From Streptomyces himalayensis subsp. himalayensis (GTDB lineage Bacteria > Actinomycetota > Actinomycetes > Streptomycetales > Streptomycetaceae): a stretch of 64,000 nucleotides of DNA. Made by a program: the position numbers and the translations under genes. Of this stretch, positions 50,219 through 58,044 are shown piece by piece. The notes under the pieces were generated by a model that saw only the letters and a list, made by a program, of their open reading frames with translations, searched no databases and was not told where the DNA came from. The stretch covers positions 62,001 to 126,000 of the forward strand of contig NZ_JACEHE010000017.1 of NCBI RefSeq assembly GCF_013778455.1. Direction: 5' to 3'. Position 1 is the first letter of the stretch; every line of letters starts with the position of its first letter.

Positions 50219-50836
50219 TCACTCGCCGCGGTACAGCTTGCGCTTGTCGATGTAGCGCACGACGCCGTCCGGCACCAAATACCAGACCGGGTCGCCCTTG
50301 GCGACTCGCGCACGGCAATCTGTGGACGAGATGGCCAGCGCCGGAACCTCCACCAGGGAGACCCCGCCGTCCGGCAGGCCCGGATCGGCCAGCGGATGGC
50401 CGGGGCGCGTGACGCCGATGAAGTGCGCAAGGGAGAAGAGTTCGTCCGTGTCCCGCCAGGTCAGGATCTGGCCGAGCGCGTCGGCGCCGGTGATGAAGAA
50501 CAGATCCGTGTCGGGGTTGAGCGCGCGGAGCTCTCGCAGGGTGTCGGTCGTGTAGGTCGGCCCGCCGCGGTCGATGTCGATGCGGCTGACCGAGAACTGC
50601 GGGTTCTCGGCGGTCGCGATGACCGTCATGAGATAGCGGTCCTCGGCCGGGGAGACCTTCCGGTCGGTCTTCTGCCAGGGCTGCCCGGTCGGTACGAACA
50701 CCACCTCGTCGAGGTGGAACTGGGCGGCGACCTCGCTGGCCGCCACCAGGTGGCCGTGGTGGATCGGGTCAAACGTTCCGCCCATGACGCCGAGGCGACG
50801 CTTGGCCGTACTCGCCGGACCGGTACCGGTAGGCAT
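50219..50836 (-). CDS. nadD: Nicotinate-nucleotide adenylyltransferase
   Basis: Joins nicotinate mononucleotide and ATP to deamido-NAD, an essential step of NAD synthesis, 205 aa. The nucleotidyltransferase motif GGTFDPIHHGHLVAA is near the N-terminus and ISSTDCRARVAKG (the ISSTxxR motif) near the C-terminus, with FITGADALGQILTW and YLVPDGVVRYID. ATG 50836 (MPTGTGP) follows GGAGAGCAGGAC; an ATG five codons earlier is possible. It is upstream of the LCP gene by 16 bp. Confidence 0.95.
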   Translation of the reverse strand: MPTGTGPASTAKRRLGVMGGTFDPIHHGHLVAASEVAAQFHLDEVVFVPTGQPWQKTDRKVSPAEDRYLMTVIATAENPQFSVSRIDIDRGGPTYTTDTLRELRALNPDTDLFFITGADALGQILTWRDTDELFSLAHFIGVTRPGHPLADPGLPDGGVSLVEVPALAISSTDCRARVAKGDPVWYLVPDGVVRYIDKRKLYRGE

Positions 50837-50918
50837 GTCCTGCTCTCCCATGCGTGCAGACCCTACCGGCCCGGTCGGCCGGCTCCGGCCGCGAGGGTCA
50901 CAGCCCGGGGCCCGGGGA

Positions 50919-51080
50919 TCAGCGGTCCCGGTTGAAGCGCGTGGTGATCCACAGCAGCAGGAGCAGGACGAAGAACGCACCGCCGCCGGTGAGGTACGGG
51001 TTGAGGCTTTCGTGGTTGCCGCCGTGCTCGCCCTCGGCAGCGAGGGGGACCAGCTGGGCGGCGGTGCTGTAGAGGCTCAT
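50919..51080 (-). CDS. Small single-span membrane protein (53 aa)
   Basis: Read from ATG 51080 to TGA 50919: MSLYSTAAQLVPLAAEGEHG, an acidic segment, NPYLTGGG, the helix AFFVLLLLLWITTRF and a basic end NRDR. The layout (N-out, one helix, short basic cytoplasmic end) is that of a small integral membrane protein. From memory, similar proteins sit upstream of nadD in other Streptomyces. Function unknown. Confidence 0.75.
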   Translation of the reverse strand: MSLYSTAAQLVPLAAEGEHGGNHESLNPYLTGGGAFFVLLLLLWITTRFNRDR

Positions 51081-51250
51081 CGTCGGCAGGACCTATCCGG
51101 AGGTGGGATCGGAAATGACTTCGCGCCCATCGTAAGCGCCGGTCTCGTTCGCGATCACGCCGACTCAGGTGTTGCCGGGGGCAGGGCGCCCGGCCCTCGT
51201 GCCCCATGGGCCTGGGACGGCACGCCGACCACCTCGCCGAGCGCCGCGGA

Positions 51251-51448
51251 TCAGTCGTTGTCGCCGCGCCCGCCGTCGCCGCCGCCGTCCCTGCGGTAAC
51301 CCCGCAGCAGGAACCAGGCGAGCAGCACGGAGCCCACGATCGCGACGACCAGCACGGTGCGTAGCAGATTGCCTGCGCCCTCCTGTTCCTGCTGTGCGGC
51401 CGCGTTCGCAGCCTCGGTGAGCCAGGCGGCTGCGGGGATGTGCTCCAT
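51251..51448 (-). CDS. Small single-span membrane protein (65 aa)
   Basis: ATG 51448. Residues 1-28 are hydrophilic (EHIPAAAWLTEAANAAAQQ), then one helix (LLRTVLVVAIVGSVLLAWFL), then a basic, glycine-rich end (GYRRDGGGDGGRGDND). No family recognised. It diverges from the M48 gene. With the 53-aa gene it makes two small membrane proteins in a row between nadD and the peptidase. The 170 bp between them hold nothing I can support. Confidence 0.7.
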   Translation of the reverse strand: MEHIPAAAWLTEAANAAAQQEQEGAGNLLRTVLVVAIVGSVLLAWFLLRGYRRDGGGDGGRGDND

Positions 51449-51574
51449 GACGGGCGACTCCTTCGGTCTGCTGCCCAGCCACGGTAACTCCGCCTACTGT
51501 GGACACCATCTCGGGGGCAGCCGTACGCCGCGGCGGACGGTCGGCGGACACACATCGAGGACATGGGGGACGGC

Positions 51575-52630
51575 ATGACCGACGACAGCCACGACAACGT
51601 GCCCGGCAGGCAGCGGAGGCGCTTCCCGGGAATCTCGTCCCGGGCGTACGAGCATCCCGCGGACCGTTCGGCGCTGGTGGCCCTGCGCAGGCTCAGCGGA
51701 TTCGACACCGTCTTCAAGGCGCTCAGCGGACTGCTGCCCGAGCGCAGCCTCCGGCTGCTGTTCCTGTCCGACTCGGTGCGGGTGTCCGACGCCCAGTTCG
51801 CGCACCTCAACGACATGCTGCGGGACGCCTGTTACATCCTGGACCTGGAGAAGGTCCCGCCGATGTACGTCAACCAGGACCCGCAGCCGAACGCGATGTG
51901 CATCGGCCTGGACGAGCCGATCATCGTGGTCACCACCGGCCTCGTCGAGCTGCTCGACGAGGAGGAGATGCGCGCGGTCGTCGGCCACGAGGTGGGCCAC
52001 GCACTCTCCGGCCACTCGGTGTACCGCACGATCCTGCTGTTCCTGACCAGCCTGGCGGTCCGGGTCGCGTGGATCCCGCTGGGCAACTTCGCGATCATGG
52101 CGATCGTGACGGCGCTGCGCGAGTGGTTCCGCAAGTCGGAGCTCTCCGCCGACCGCGCAGGGCTGCTGGTGGGCCAGGACCTGCAGGCCTCGATGCGCGG
52201 CCTGATGAAGATCGCGGGCGGCAACCATCTGCACGAGATGAACGTGGACGCGTTCCTCGCCCAGGCCGAGGAGTACGAGGCGGGCGGCGACCTGCGCGAC
52301 TCCGTACTCAAGATCCTGAACGTGCTCCCCCGCTCGCACCCGTTCACCACGGTGCGCGCGGCCGAGCTGAAGAAGTGGGCCGAGACCCGCGACTACCAGC
52401 GGATCATGGAAGGTCACTACCCGCGGCGCAGCGAGGACAAGGACACCTCGGTCTCGGAGTCCTTCCGCGAGTCGGCGGCGGGCTACGCCAGCGAGGTACG
52501 CGAGTCCAAGGATCCGCTGATGAAGCTGGTCACGGACATCGCGGGCGGTGCGGGCGACCTCGGCGGAAAGCTGCGGGACACGTTCCGCGGGGCCGGGGGC
52601 CGGGGCAGCAACGGCGACCGCGCGGAATGA
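51575..52630 (+). CDS. M48 family metallopeptidase
   Basis: A zinc protease of about 351 aa related to HtpX/Ste24. The active site is VVGHEVGHALSGHS (HExxH at about 138-142), with the third ligand in KSELSADRAG. Two hydrophobic stretches (TILLFLTSLAVRVAW, GNFAIMAIVTALREW) follow and probably anchor it in the membrane. The C-terminal region is acidic and disordered. ATG 51575 has GGGGGAC upstream; another ATG four codons earlier has its GAGG too close. It likely degrades membrane or membrane-associated proteins. Convergent with the SCO2583-like gene. Confidence 0.9.
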   Translation: MTDDSHDNVPGRQRRRFPGISSRAYEHPADRSALVALRRLSGFDTVFKALSGLLPERSLRLLFLSDSVRVSDAQFAHLNDMLRDACYILDLEKVPPMYVNQDPQPNAMCIGLDEPIIVVTTGLVELLDEEEMRAVVGHEVGHALSGHSVYRTILLFLTSLAVRVAWIPLGNFAIMAIVTALREWFRKSELSADRAGLLVGQDLQASMRGLMKIAGGNHLHEMNVDAFLAQAEEYEAGGDLRDSVLKILNVLPRSHPFTTVRAAELKKWAETRDYQRIMEGHYPRRSEDKDTSVSESFRESAAGYASEVRESKDPLMKLVTDIAGGAGDLGGKLRDTFRGAGGRGSNGDRAE

Positions 52631-52679
52631 CCGCACGTACCGCAGCCAGACGGACGGGGGCCGGGGCGTCGGGGACGCG

Positions 52680-53753
52680 TCACAGCGAAGGCTGGGCGCC
52701 CGGCGCCAGCGTCCCGCACAGCGAGGCCGCGTTGTCGGTCGCGAACGGGTCGGTACCGGCCGCGGGGCCGCCCTCCTTCGCCGTCTGGCCGGCGAGCAGC
52801 GGCTGCAGCAGGCTCGCCGAGTCCGCCGAGCAGGACAGCGGGCCGGCCTGGACGTACGAGACGACCAGCTCGGCCTGGTGCATCCGCAGGTCGTCGCGGT
52901 CGAAGCGGAACTGCAGCTCACGGCGGACGGTGAACAGCGAGGCCTTGTCGTCGCCGTCGGAGCCGGCCGGCCGCAGGGCGTAGACGAAGGTGTGGTCGGA
53001 GGTCACCTCGAGCGTGCCCGAGTCCGTCTCGACGGCGTTCAGGGTGCCCTGCACACGGATCTTCGGGTCGGCGAGCTGCGCCTTGGCCGGGTCGAAGCGC
53101 ACCAGCCAGCCGGTGGCCGCATGCCGCCCGTCGGCGGTGGGGTGGTCGAAGCTCTGGTCGAACTGGTCGAGCTGCTGCGGGTCGAGCAGTATCCGCACGG
53201 ACCGTACGGGACCGCCGCCGAGCACTTCCGGGTCGAGCGAGGACTCGACGAGATAGTCCTTCGCGGTGGTCAGTGCGGACACGACCTGGCTGTCGGAGAA
53301 GTGCGAGGTGCGCCGGGACGCGGGCACCGTGATGCCGTCGGCGCCGATGCGGAAGTCCGCGGCCTTGCTGTGCGCGAACAGTGTCTCGGTGTCGGCGGCG
53401 CCGGGCACGGGGTTCTGCGGGGCGAGCGGGATGACCGTCATGCGCAGCGGGTCGGGGTGCTGGGCGGTCGTCGGCGCCTGGTAGGGGTGGCGTACGCCCA
53501 TGTAGATCGCCGTGCCGAAGGCGAGGGCGATCAGCAGGACGAGGATCAGGGCCTGGTGGGAGAAGCCGCGGCGCAGTGGCGGGCGGCGTCGCACGGCCGG
53601 GGCGTGGTCGGTCATCCGCTCCCGTGCCGAGGATTCCTGGAGGCGGGCAGCACGAACGAACGACTCGTCGAACACGACGGATCGGTACTCGTCCTCACCA
53701 CCGCCGGGAGCTCCCTCGGGTACCCCCTCAGGTGGGTCTCCAGGCCCGCCCAT
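52680..53753 (-). CDS. SCO2583-like membrane protein of the spore-wall locus
   Basis: A 357-aa protein: cytoplasmic N-terminus with the motif EYRSVVFDESFVRAARLQES (about 22-41), one membrane helix (ALILVLLIALAFGTAIYMG, about 67-85), and an extracytoplasmic domain of about 270 residues with no recognised catalytic motif (VRILLDPQQLDQFDQSF). SCO2583 in S. coelicolor belongs to the spore-wall synthesising complex in the same gene order. ATG/GTG start at 53753. The same N-terminal motif occurs in the next gene upstream. No operon is obvious; the gap is 123 bp. Confidence 0.85.
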   Translation of the reverse strand: MGGPGDPPEGVPEGAPGGGEDEYRSVVFDESFVRAARLQESSARERMTDHAPAVRRRPPLRRGFSHQALILVLLIALAFGTAIYMGVRHPYQAPTTAQHPDPLRMTVIPLAPQNPVPGAADTETLFAHSKAADFRIGADGITVPASRRTSHFSDSQVVSALTTAKDYLVESSLDPEVLGGGPVRSVRILLDPQQLDQFDQSFDHPTADGRHAATGWLVRFDPAKAQLADPKIRVQGTLNAVETDSGTLEVTSDHTFVYALRPAGSDGDDKASLFTVRRELQFRFDRDDLRMHQAELVVSYVQAGPLSCSADSASLLQPLLAGQTAKEGGPAAGTDPFATDNAASLCGTLAPGAQPSL

Positions 53754-53876
53754 ATATTCAGAGTAGGTCTCCGGGCTGCCAGGTAAACGCCCTGCTGTGC
53801 GCCAAGTTCTGACAGGTTCTCACCAGGAATTCCCACGGGTCCGCACAGGCGCCTGCTGCCGCCCTCGGGGGCGCGC

Positions 53877-54512
53877 TCAGGGCGTGCGCGGCACGGCGGA
53901 GACGGCCGGCTGGGAGTAGTCGGCGGACGCGGAAGGGCCTGTCGGAGCGGGATCTTCCGCTCCCTGCTCCAGTCCGGTCGACGCGGGCGGCGGAGGTATG
54001 TCCTGGCTGCCGCCCGTGGAGGCGCCCCGGTAGACCGCGGTGAAGGCCAGGGCGACCATGCCGATGCCCATCAGCAGGGCGAGCATCCACGCGACGGGGC
54101 GGTGCCAGCGGGCGTGGCCCGTATAGGTTCCCGTCCGTCCGTATCGCTCCTCGACGAGGTCCGCGTCGTACAGATCGTCGTCGAAGTCGTGGTCGTGGCC
54201 GTACCCGATGTCGTCGTCCGGGCCGAAGCCGTCGTCGTAAAGGTCGTCCTCGGCGCCCGGGCCCCTGCCGCCCGCCCGGCGCGCCTCGGCATCCGAGGCC
54301 TCGGCACGTGCCTGCGCGGCGGCCACGAGCCGCTCCACGGCGGTGGGCTCATGGAAGGCTGCCGAGCGGATGAAGTCCTCGTCGAAGACCACGGAGGCGA
54401 ACTCTTCGTCCGCGCCCCCGCGGTCGTGGTCGTCGTCGGGCTCCCAGCCGTCGGGAAACGGCGTGCCCCCCACGTCCTCCGGCACGGATCCAGAGTAGAC
54501 CTGGGGGGTCAT
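53877..54512 (-). CDS. SCO2584-like spore-wall biosynthesis protein
   Basis: A 211-aa membrane protein. The cytoplasmic part (1-135) has the motif EFASVVFDEDFIRSAAFHEP (about 37-56) and a long Asp/Tyr/His-rich acidic stretch (DDDIGYGHDHDFDDDLYD). One membrane helix follows (VAWMLALLMGIGMVALAFTA, about 140-160), then a short Pro/Ser-rich external tail. SCO2584 of S. coelicolor is part of the spore-wall synthesising complex that interacts with the Mre proteins. ATG 54512, with a weak ribosome site. proA lies just upstream in gene order on the same strand. Confidence 0.85.
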   Translation of the reverse strand: MTPQVYSGSVPEDVGGTPFPDGWEPDDDHDRGGADEEFASVVFDEDFIRSAAFHEPTAVERLVAAAQARAEASDAEARRAGGRGPGAEDDLYDDGFGPDDDIGYGHDHDFDDDLYDADLVEERYGRTGTYTGHARWHRPVAWMLALLMGIGMVALAFTAVYRGASTGGSQDIPPPPASTGLEQGAEDPAPTGPSASADYSQPAVSAVPRTP

Positions 54513-54569
54513 TTTGGGCAGACGGTATGAGAATTCATCCAGCTGGACCGCGCCCCGGCCGGATACCGC

Positions 54570-55853
54570 TCAGCGGGTGTGACCGTCGCCGGTGACGATG
54601 TACTTCGTGCTGGTCAGCTCGGGCAGGCCCATGGGGCCGCGGGCGTGCAGCTTCTGCGTGGAGATGCCGATCTCGGCGCCGAATCCGAACTGGCCGCCGT
54701 CGGTGAACCGCGTCGAGGCGTTGACGGCGACCGTCGTCGAGTCCACCAGCTGGGTAAAGCGGCGGGCGGCCTGCTGCGAGGTGGTGACGATCGCCTCCGT
54801 GTGCCCGGAGGACCACAGCCGGATGTGCTCCACGGCCTTGTCGAGCGAGTCGACGACGGCGGCCGCGATGTCGTACGAGAGGTACTCGGTCTCCCAGTCG
54901 TCGGCGGTGGCCTCGACGACGGTGGCCTTCGACTGTTCGGCGTAGGCCAGGATCCGCTGATCGGCGTGGACGGTCACACCCGCATCGGCCAGGGCGTCCA
55001 GCGCGCGCGGTACGAAGGCGTCCGCGATGTCCTGGTGGACGAGGAGCGTCTCGGCGGCGTTGCACACGCTCACCCGCTGCGCCTTGGAGTTGATCAGGAT
55101 GTCGACGGCCATGTCGAGGTCGGCCTGGGCGTCCACGTAGACGTGGCAGTTTCCGGTGCCGGTCTCGATCACCGGGACGATGGACTCGGTCACCACCGTC
55201 TTGATCAGGGAGGCGCCGCCGCGCGGGATGAGCACGTCGACGAGGCCGCGGGCGCGCATCAGCTCGCGCACGGAGTCGCGGCTCTCGCCCGGGACGAGCT
55301 GGATGGCGTCGGCGGGCAGCCCGGCACCGCCCACGGCGTCGCGCAGGACGCGCACGAGGGCGGTGTTCGACTCGTACGCCGAGGACGAGCCGCGCAGCAG
55401 CACCGCGTTTCCGGACTTCAGGCAGAGGGCTGCGGCGTCGACGGTGACGTTGGGCCGGGCCTCGTAGATGATCCCGACCACGCCGAGCGGGACGCGGACC
55501 TGGCGCAGGTCGATGCCGTTGGGGAGGGTCGAGCCGCGGACGACCTCGCCGACCGGGTCGGGCAGGGCGACGACGTCGCGCACGTCGGAGGCGATGGCCC
55601 GCACACGCTCGGGGGTGAGCGTCAGCCGGTCGATGATCGCCTCGCTGGTGCCGGCCTCACGGGCCTTGGCGATGTCCTTGGCGTTGGCCTCGACGACCTC
55701 GGCCGCACGCACTTCCAGCGCGTCCGCGATGGCGAGCAGCGCGTCGTCCTTCGCGGCGCGCGGCAGCGGCGCGAGCTGCTCGGCGGCGGCCCTGGCCTGG
55801 TAGGCGGCCCGGGCGACGGGGGACAGGTTGTCGTACGGCAGGAGCGAGGTCAT
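54570..55853 (-). CDS. proA: Gamma-glutamyl phosphate reductase
   Basis: NADPH-dependent second enzyme of proline synthesis, 427 aa. It belongs to the aldehyde dehydrogenase superfamily with the active-site Cys in QRVSVCNAAETLLV. Also present: GIIYEARPNVTVDAAALCLK, AVLLRGSSSAYESN, VPVIETGTGNCHVYVD and TDGGQFGFGAEIGIST near the end. ATG 55853 (MTSLLPYD) is the usual start; 23 upstream codons are not conserved. proB lies 700 bp upstream with a small gene between them, so the pathway genes are together but not overlapping. Confidence 0.96.
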   Translation of the reverse strand: MTSLLPYDNLSPVARAAYQARAAAEQLAPLPRAAKDDALLAIADALEVRAAEVVEANAKDIAKAREAGTSEAIIDRLTLTPERVRAIASDVRDVVALPDPVGEVVRGSTLPNGIDLRQVRVPLGVVGIIYEARPNVTVDAAALCLKSGNAVLLRGSSSAYESNTALVRVLRDAVGGAGLPADAIQLVPGESRDSVRELMRARGLVDVLIPRGGASLIKTVVTESIVPVIETGTGNCHVYVDAQADLDMAVDILINSKAQRVSVCNAAETLLVHQDIADAFVPRALDALADAGVTVHADQRILAYAEQSKATVVEATADDWETEYLSYDIAAAVVDSLDKAVEHIRLWSSGHTEAIVTTSQQAARRFTQLVDSTTVAVNASTRFTDGGQFGFGAEIGISTQKLHARGPMGLPELTSTKYIVTGDGHTR

Positions 55854-55955
55854 GGGGGAAGGGTAGTGCGACGACGGGGACGTCCCAGCCGATGTCCCAC
55901 AAACCGAGACACCCGTGCTCATCGGTCACCGGCACCGGCACCGGCACCGGCAGGG

Positions 55956-56447
55956 CTAAAACGGATGAACCCCCACCGGGCTCGCCGGCAGCGGGCCCTG
56001 ACCCTCCGCGATGCGCTGGTGGTAGGTGTCCCGGTCGATGACCTCGAGGCCGACGATCTCCCAGGGCGGCAGCTGGGCGCTCTGCCGGTGCTCGCCCCAC
56101 AGTCGCAGCGCCACCGCGGCCGCATCGTGCAGGTCGCGGGCCTCCTCCCAGTACCGGATCTCCGCGTGGTCGTTCGCGTACCGGCTGGTGAGCAGGAAGG
56201 GGTGGTCGTGGGCGAGTTGCTCGAGGCTCCGGCGGACGTCCTTCAGCGGGGCCTCTTCACCCGAGACGCTCAGCGTGACGTGCCAGAGCCGGGGCGCCGG
56301 TCCGGCCTGGCCCTCCTCGCCGGCCTGCCCGTCCACGTAGGTCTCCCCCGCCGCGACGCTGGTCAGCGCCCGCCCCTCGCCCACCGGACCGAAGGCACGG
56401 GAGGCACTCCCGCCGCGGGCCGCCGCTCCTGGGCGCACTCGTCTCAC
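55956..56447 (-). CDS. Conserved hypothetical protein between proB and proA
   Basis: A 163-aa protein from GTG 56447, chosen for its strong GGAGGAGG ribosome site; the frame is open further up. N-terminal 45 residues are Gly/Ala-rich. The rest has WHVTLSVSGEEAPLKDVRRS, HDHPFLLTSRYANDHAEIRY and PPWEIVGLEVIDRDTYHQR. It looks like a small globular alpha/beta protein. I recognise no family. Its place between proB and proA, same strand, may hint at co-transcription, not at function. Confidence 0.78.
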   Translation of the reverse strand: MRRVRPGAAARGGSASRAFGPVGEGRALTSVAAGETYVDGQAGEEGQAGPAPRLWHVTLSVSGEEAPLKDVRRSLEQLAHDHPFLLTSRYANDHAEIRYWEEARDLHDAAAVALRLWGEHRQSAQLPPWEIVGLEVIDRDTYHQRIAEGQGPLPASPVGVHPF

Positions 56448-56565
56448 GACGGCCTCCTCCACGCAGTGGTCGTGCGAACCTTCCTGCACAGAAGTTGAGC
56501 AGGCCGAGAGCCGTCGTGTGGTGCTTTTACGGAACGTCCACCGGCGGGGCGGGGCTTTCAGCCGT

Positions 56566-57693
56566 TTACGGATGCAGTACGACCAGATCGTCCCGGTGTA
56601 CGACCTCACGTTCGTACGCGGGTCCGAGCTCCTTGGCCAGCTCGCGGGTGGAGCGGCCGATCAGTTGGGGGATCTCCTTGGCGTCGAAGTTCACAAGGCC
56701 GCGGGCGACCGCGCGGCCCGTGGTGTCCCGCAGCTCGACGGGGTCGCCCGCGGTGAACTCGCCTTCGACCGCCGCGATGCCCGCAGGCAGCAGCGACTTG
56801 CGCCGCTCGACGACCGCGCGCACCGCCCCGTCGTCGAGGGTGATCGCGCCCTGCGGGGCCGAGGCGTGCTGCAGCCACAGCAGCCGGTCGGCGGAGCGGC
56901 GTCCCGTGGGGTGGAAGTACGTACCGGTGTCACGGCCGGCGAGGGCGTCGGCGGCGTCGATCGCGGTGGTCAGCACGACGGGGATGCCGGCCGCGGTGGC
57001 GATGTTGGCGGCCTCGACCTTGGTGACCATGCCGCCGGTGCCCACGCCCGCCTTGCCGGCACTGCCGATCTCGACGCCGTCCAGATCCTCGGGCCCGCGG
57101 ATCTCCGCGATCCGCGAGGTGCCGGGCTTGCTGGGGTCGCCGTCGTACACGCCGTCGATGTCGGAGAGGAGCACCAGCAGATCGGCACGGACCAGATGGG
57201 CCACCAGCGCCGCGAGCCGGTCGTTGTCGCCGAAGCGGATCTCGTCGGTGGCGACGGTGTCGTTCTCGTTGACGACGGGCAGCGCCCCCATGGCGAGGAG
57301 CTTGTCAAGGGTGCGCGACGCGTTGCGGTGGTGGGCGCGGCGGCTGGTGTCGTCGGTGGTCAGCAGCACCTGGCCGACGCGTACGCCGTAGCGCGCGAAC
57401 GACGCGGTGTAGCGGGCGACCAGCAGGCCCTGGCCGACGCTGGCGGCAGCCTGCTGCCGGGCGAGGTCCTTGGGGCGGCGGCGCAGCCCGAGCGGGGCGA
57501 GCCCGGCGGCGATGGCTCCGGAGGAGACGAGCACGATCTCCTTCTCCCCGCCGCTTCTGCTCTTGGCCAGGACGTCGACGAGGGCGTCGACGCGGTCGGC
57601 GTCGAGCCCGCCCGCCGCGGTGGTCAGGGACGAGGAACCGACCTTGACCACGACCCTGCGGGCGTCCGCCACTTCCTGCCTTGCCGCTGACAC
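56566..57693 (-). CDS. proB: Glutamate 5-kinase
   Basis: First enzyme of proline synthesis, 375 aa, phosphorylates glutamate and is usually feedback-inhibited by proline. The amino-acid-kinase domain (about 1-265) has RRVVVKVGSSSL, VSSGAIAAG, PVVNENDTVAT, FGDNDRLAALVA and GTGGMVTKVEAA. A C-terminal PUA domain follows (about 280-375, KSLLPAGIAAVEGEF, ARGLVNFDAKEI). GTG start at 57693. Divergent from the CDP-glycerol transferase gene. Confidence 0.96.
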   Translation of the reverse strand: MSAARQEVADARRVVVKVGSSSLTTAAGGLDADRVDALVDVLAKSRSGGEKEIVLVSSGAIAAGLAPLGLRRRPKDLARQQAAASVGQGLLVARYTASFARYGVRVGQVLLTTDDTSRRAHHRNASRTLDKLLAMGALPVVNENDTVATDEIRFGDNDRLAALVAHLVRADLLVLLSDIDGVYDGDPSKPGTSRIAEIRGPEDLDGVEIGSAGKAGVGTGGMVTKVEAANIATAAGIPVVLTTAIDAADALAGRDTGTYFHPTGRRSADRLLWLQHASAPQGAITLDDGAVRAVVERRKSLLPAGIAAVEGEFTAGDPVELRDTTGRAVARGLVNFDAKEIPQLIGRSTRELAKELGPAYEREVVHRDDLVVLHP

Positions 57694-58044
57694 GCGCTAC
57701 CCCACCATTCCGACGTGCTCGGATCTCTCTTCTCTTCTGCAATCTACGTGAGAGCGGCTCCGGAACGCCCTTGTATTCCGAGGGGCGGACTGGAGACGGG
57801 AGGCACGGGACGGTTGTCGAGGGACCCGGTGGAGGTGACTGAAGGGCGCGTGAAGGTCCACTGAGAGGAGAGTGAAAGCCGTCACCAACTAGTGTCGTTT
57901 TCATCTGCTTTGCGGTGATTGTTCTCACTCAAGATTGCTTGCCAGGGTGCGAAAGTCATACGGTCGGTGGTCAGCCTTCGTCATGTCGGCCCGGCATGAC
58001 CACCACGCGTCCCACCATCCGACCCCCCGCCAGGAGCCCAGCCC
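57694..58044. other. Divergent promoter region between proB and the wall-polymer gene
   Basis: 351 bp with clearly lower GC than the neighbours, for example around 57885-57960 (CTAGTGTCGTTTTCATCTGC). Promoters for both directions are expected here. I see no gene and no clear operator. The plus-strand gene has CAGGAG as ribosome site just before 58045. Confidence 0.5.
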
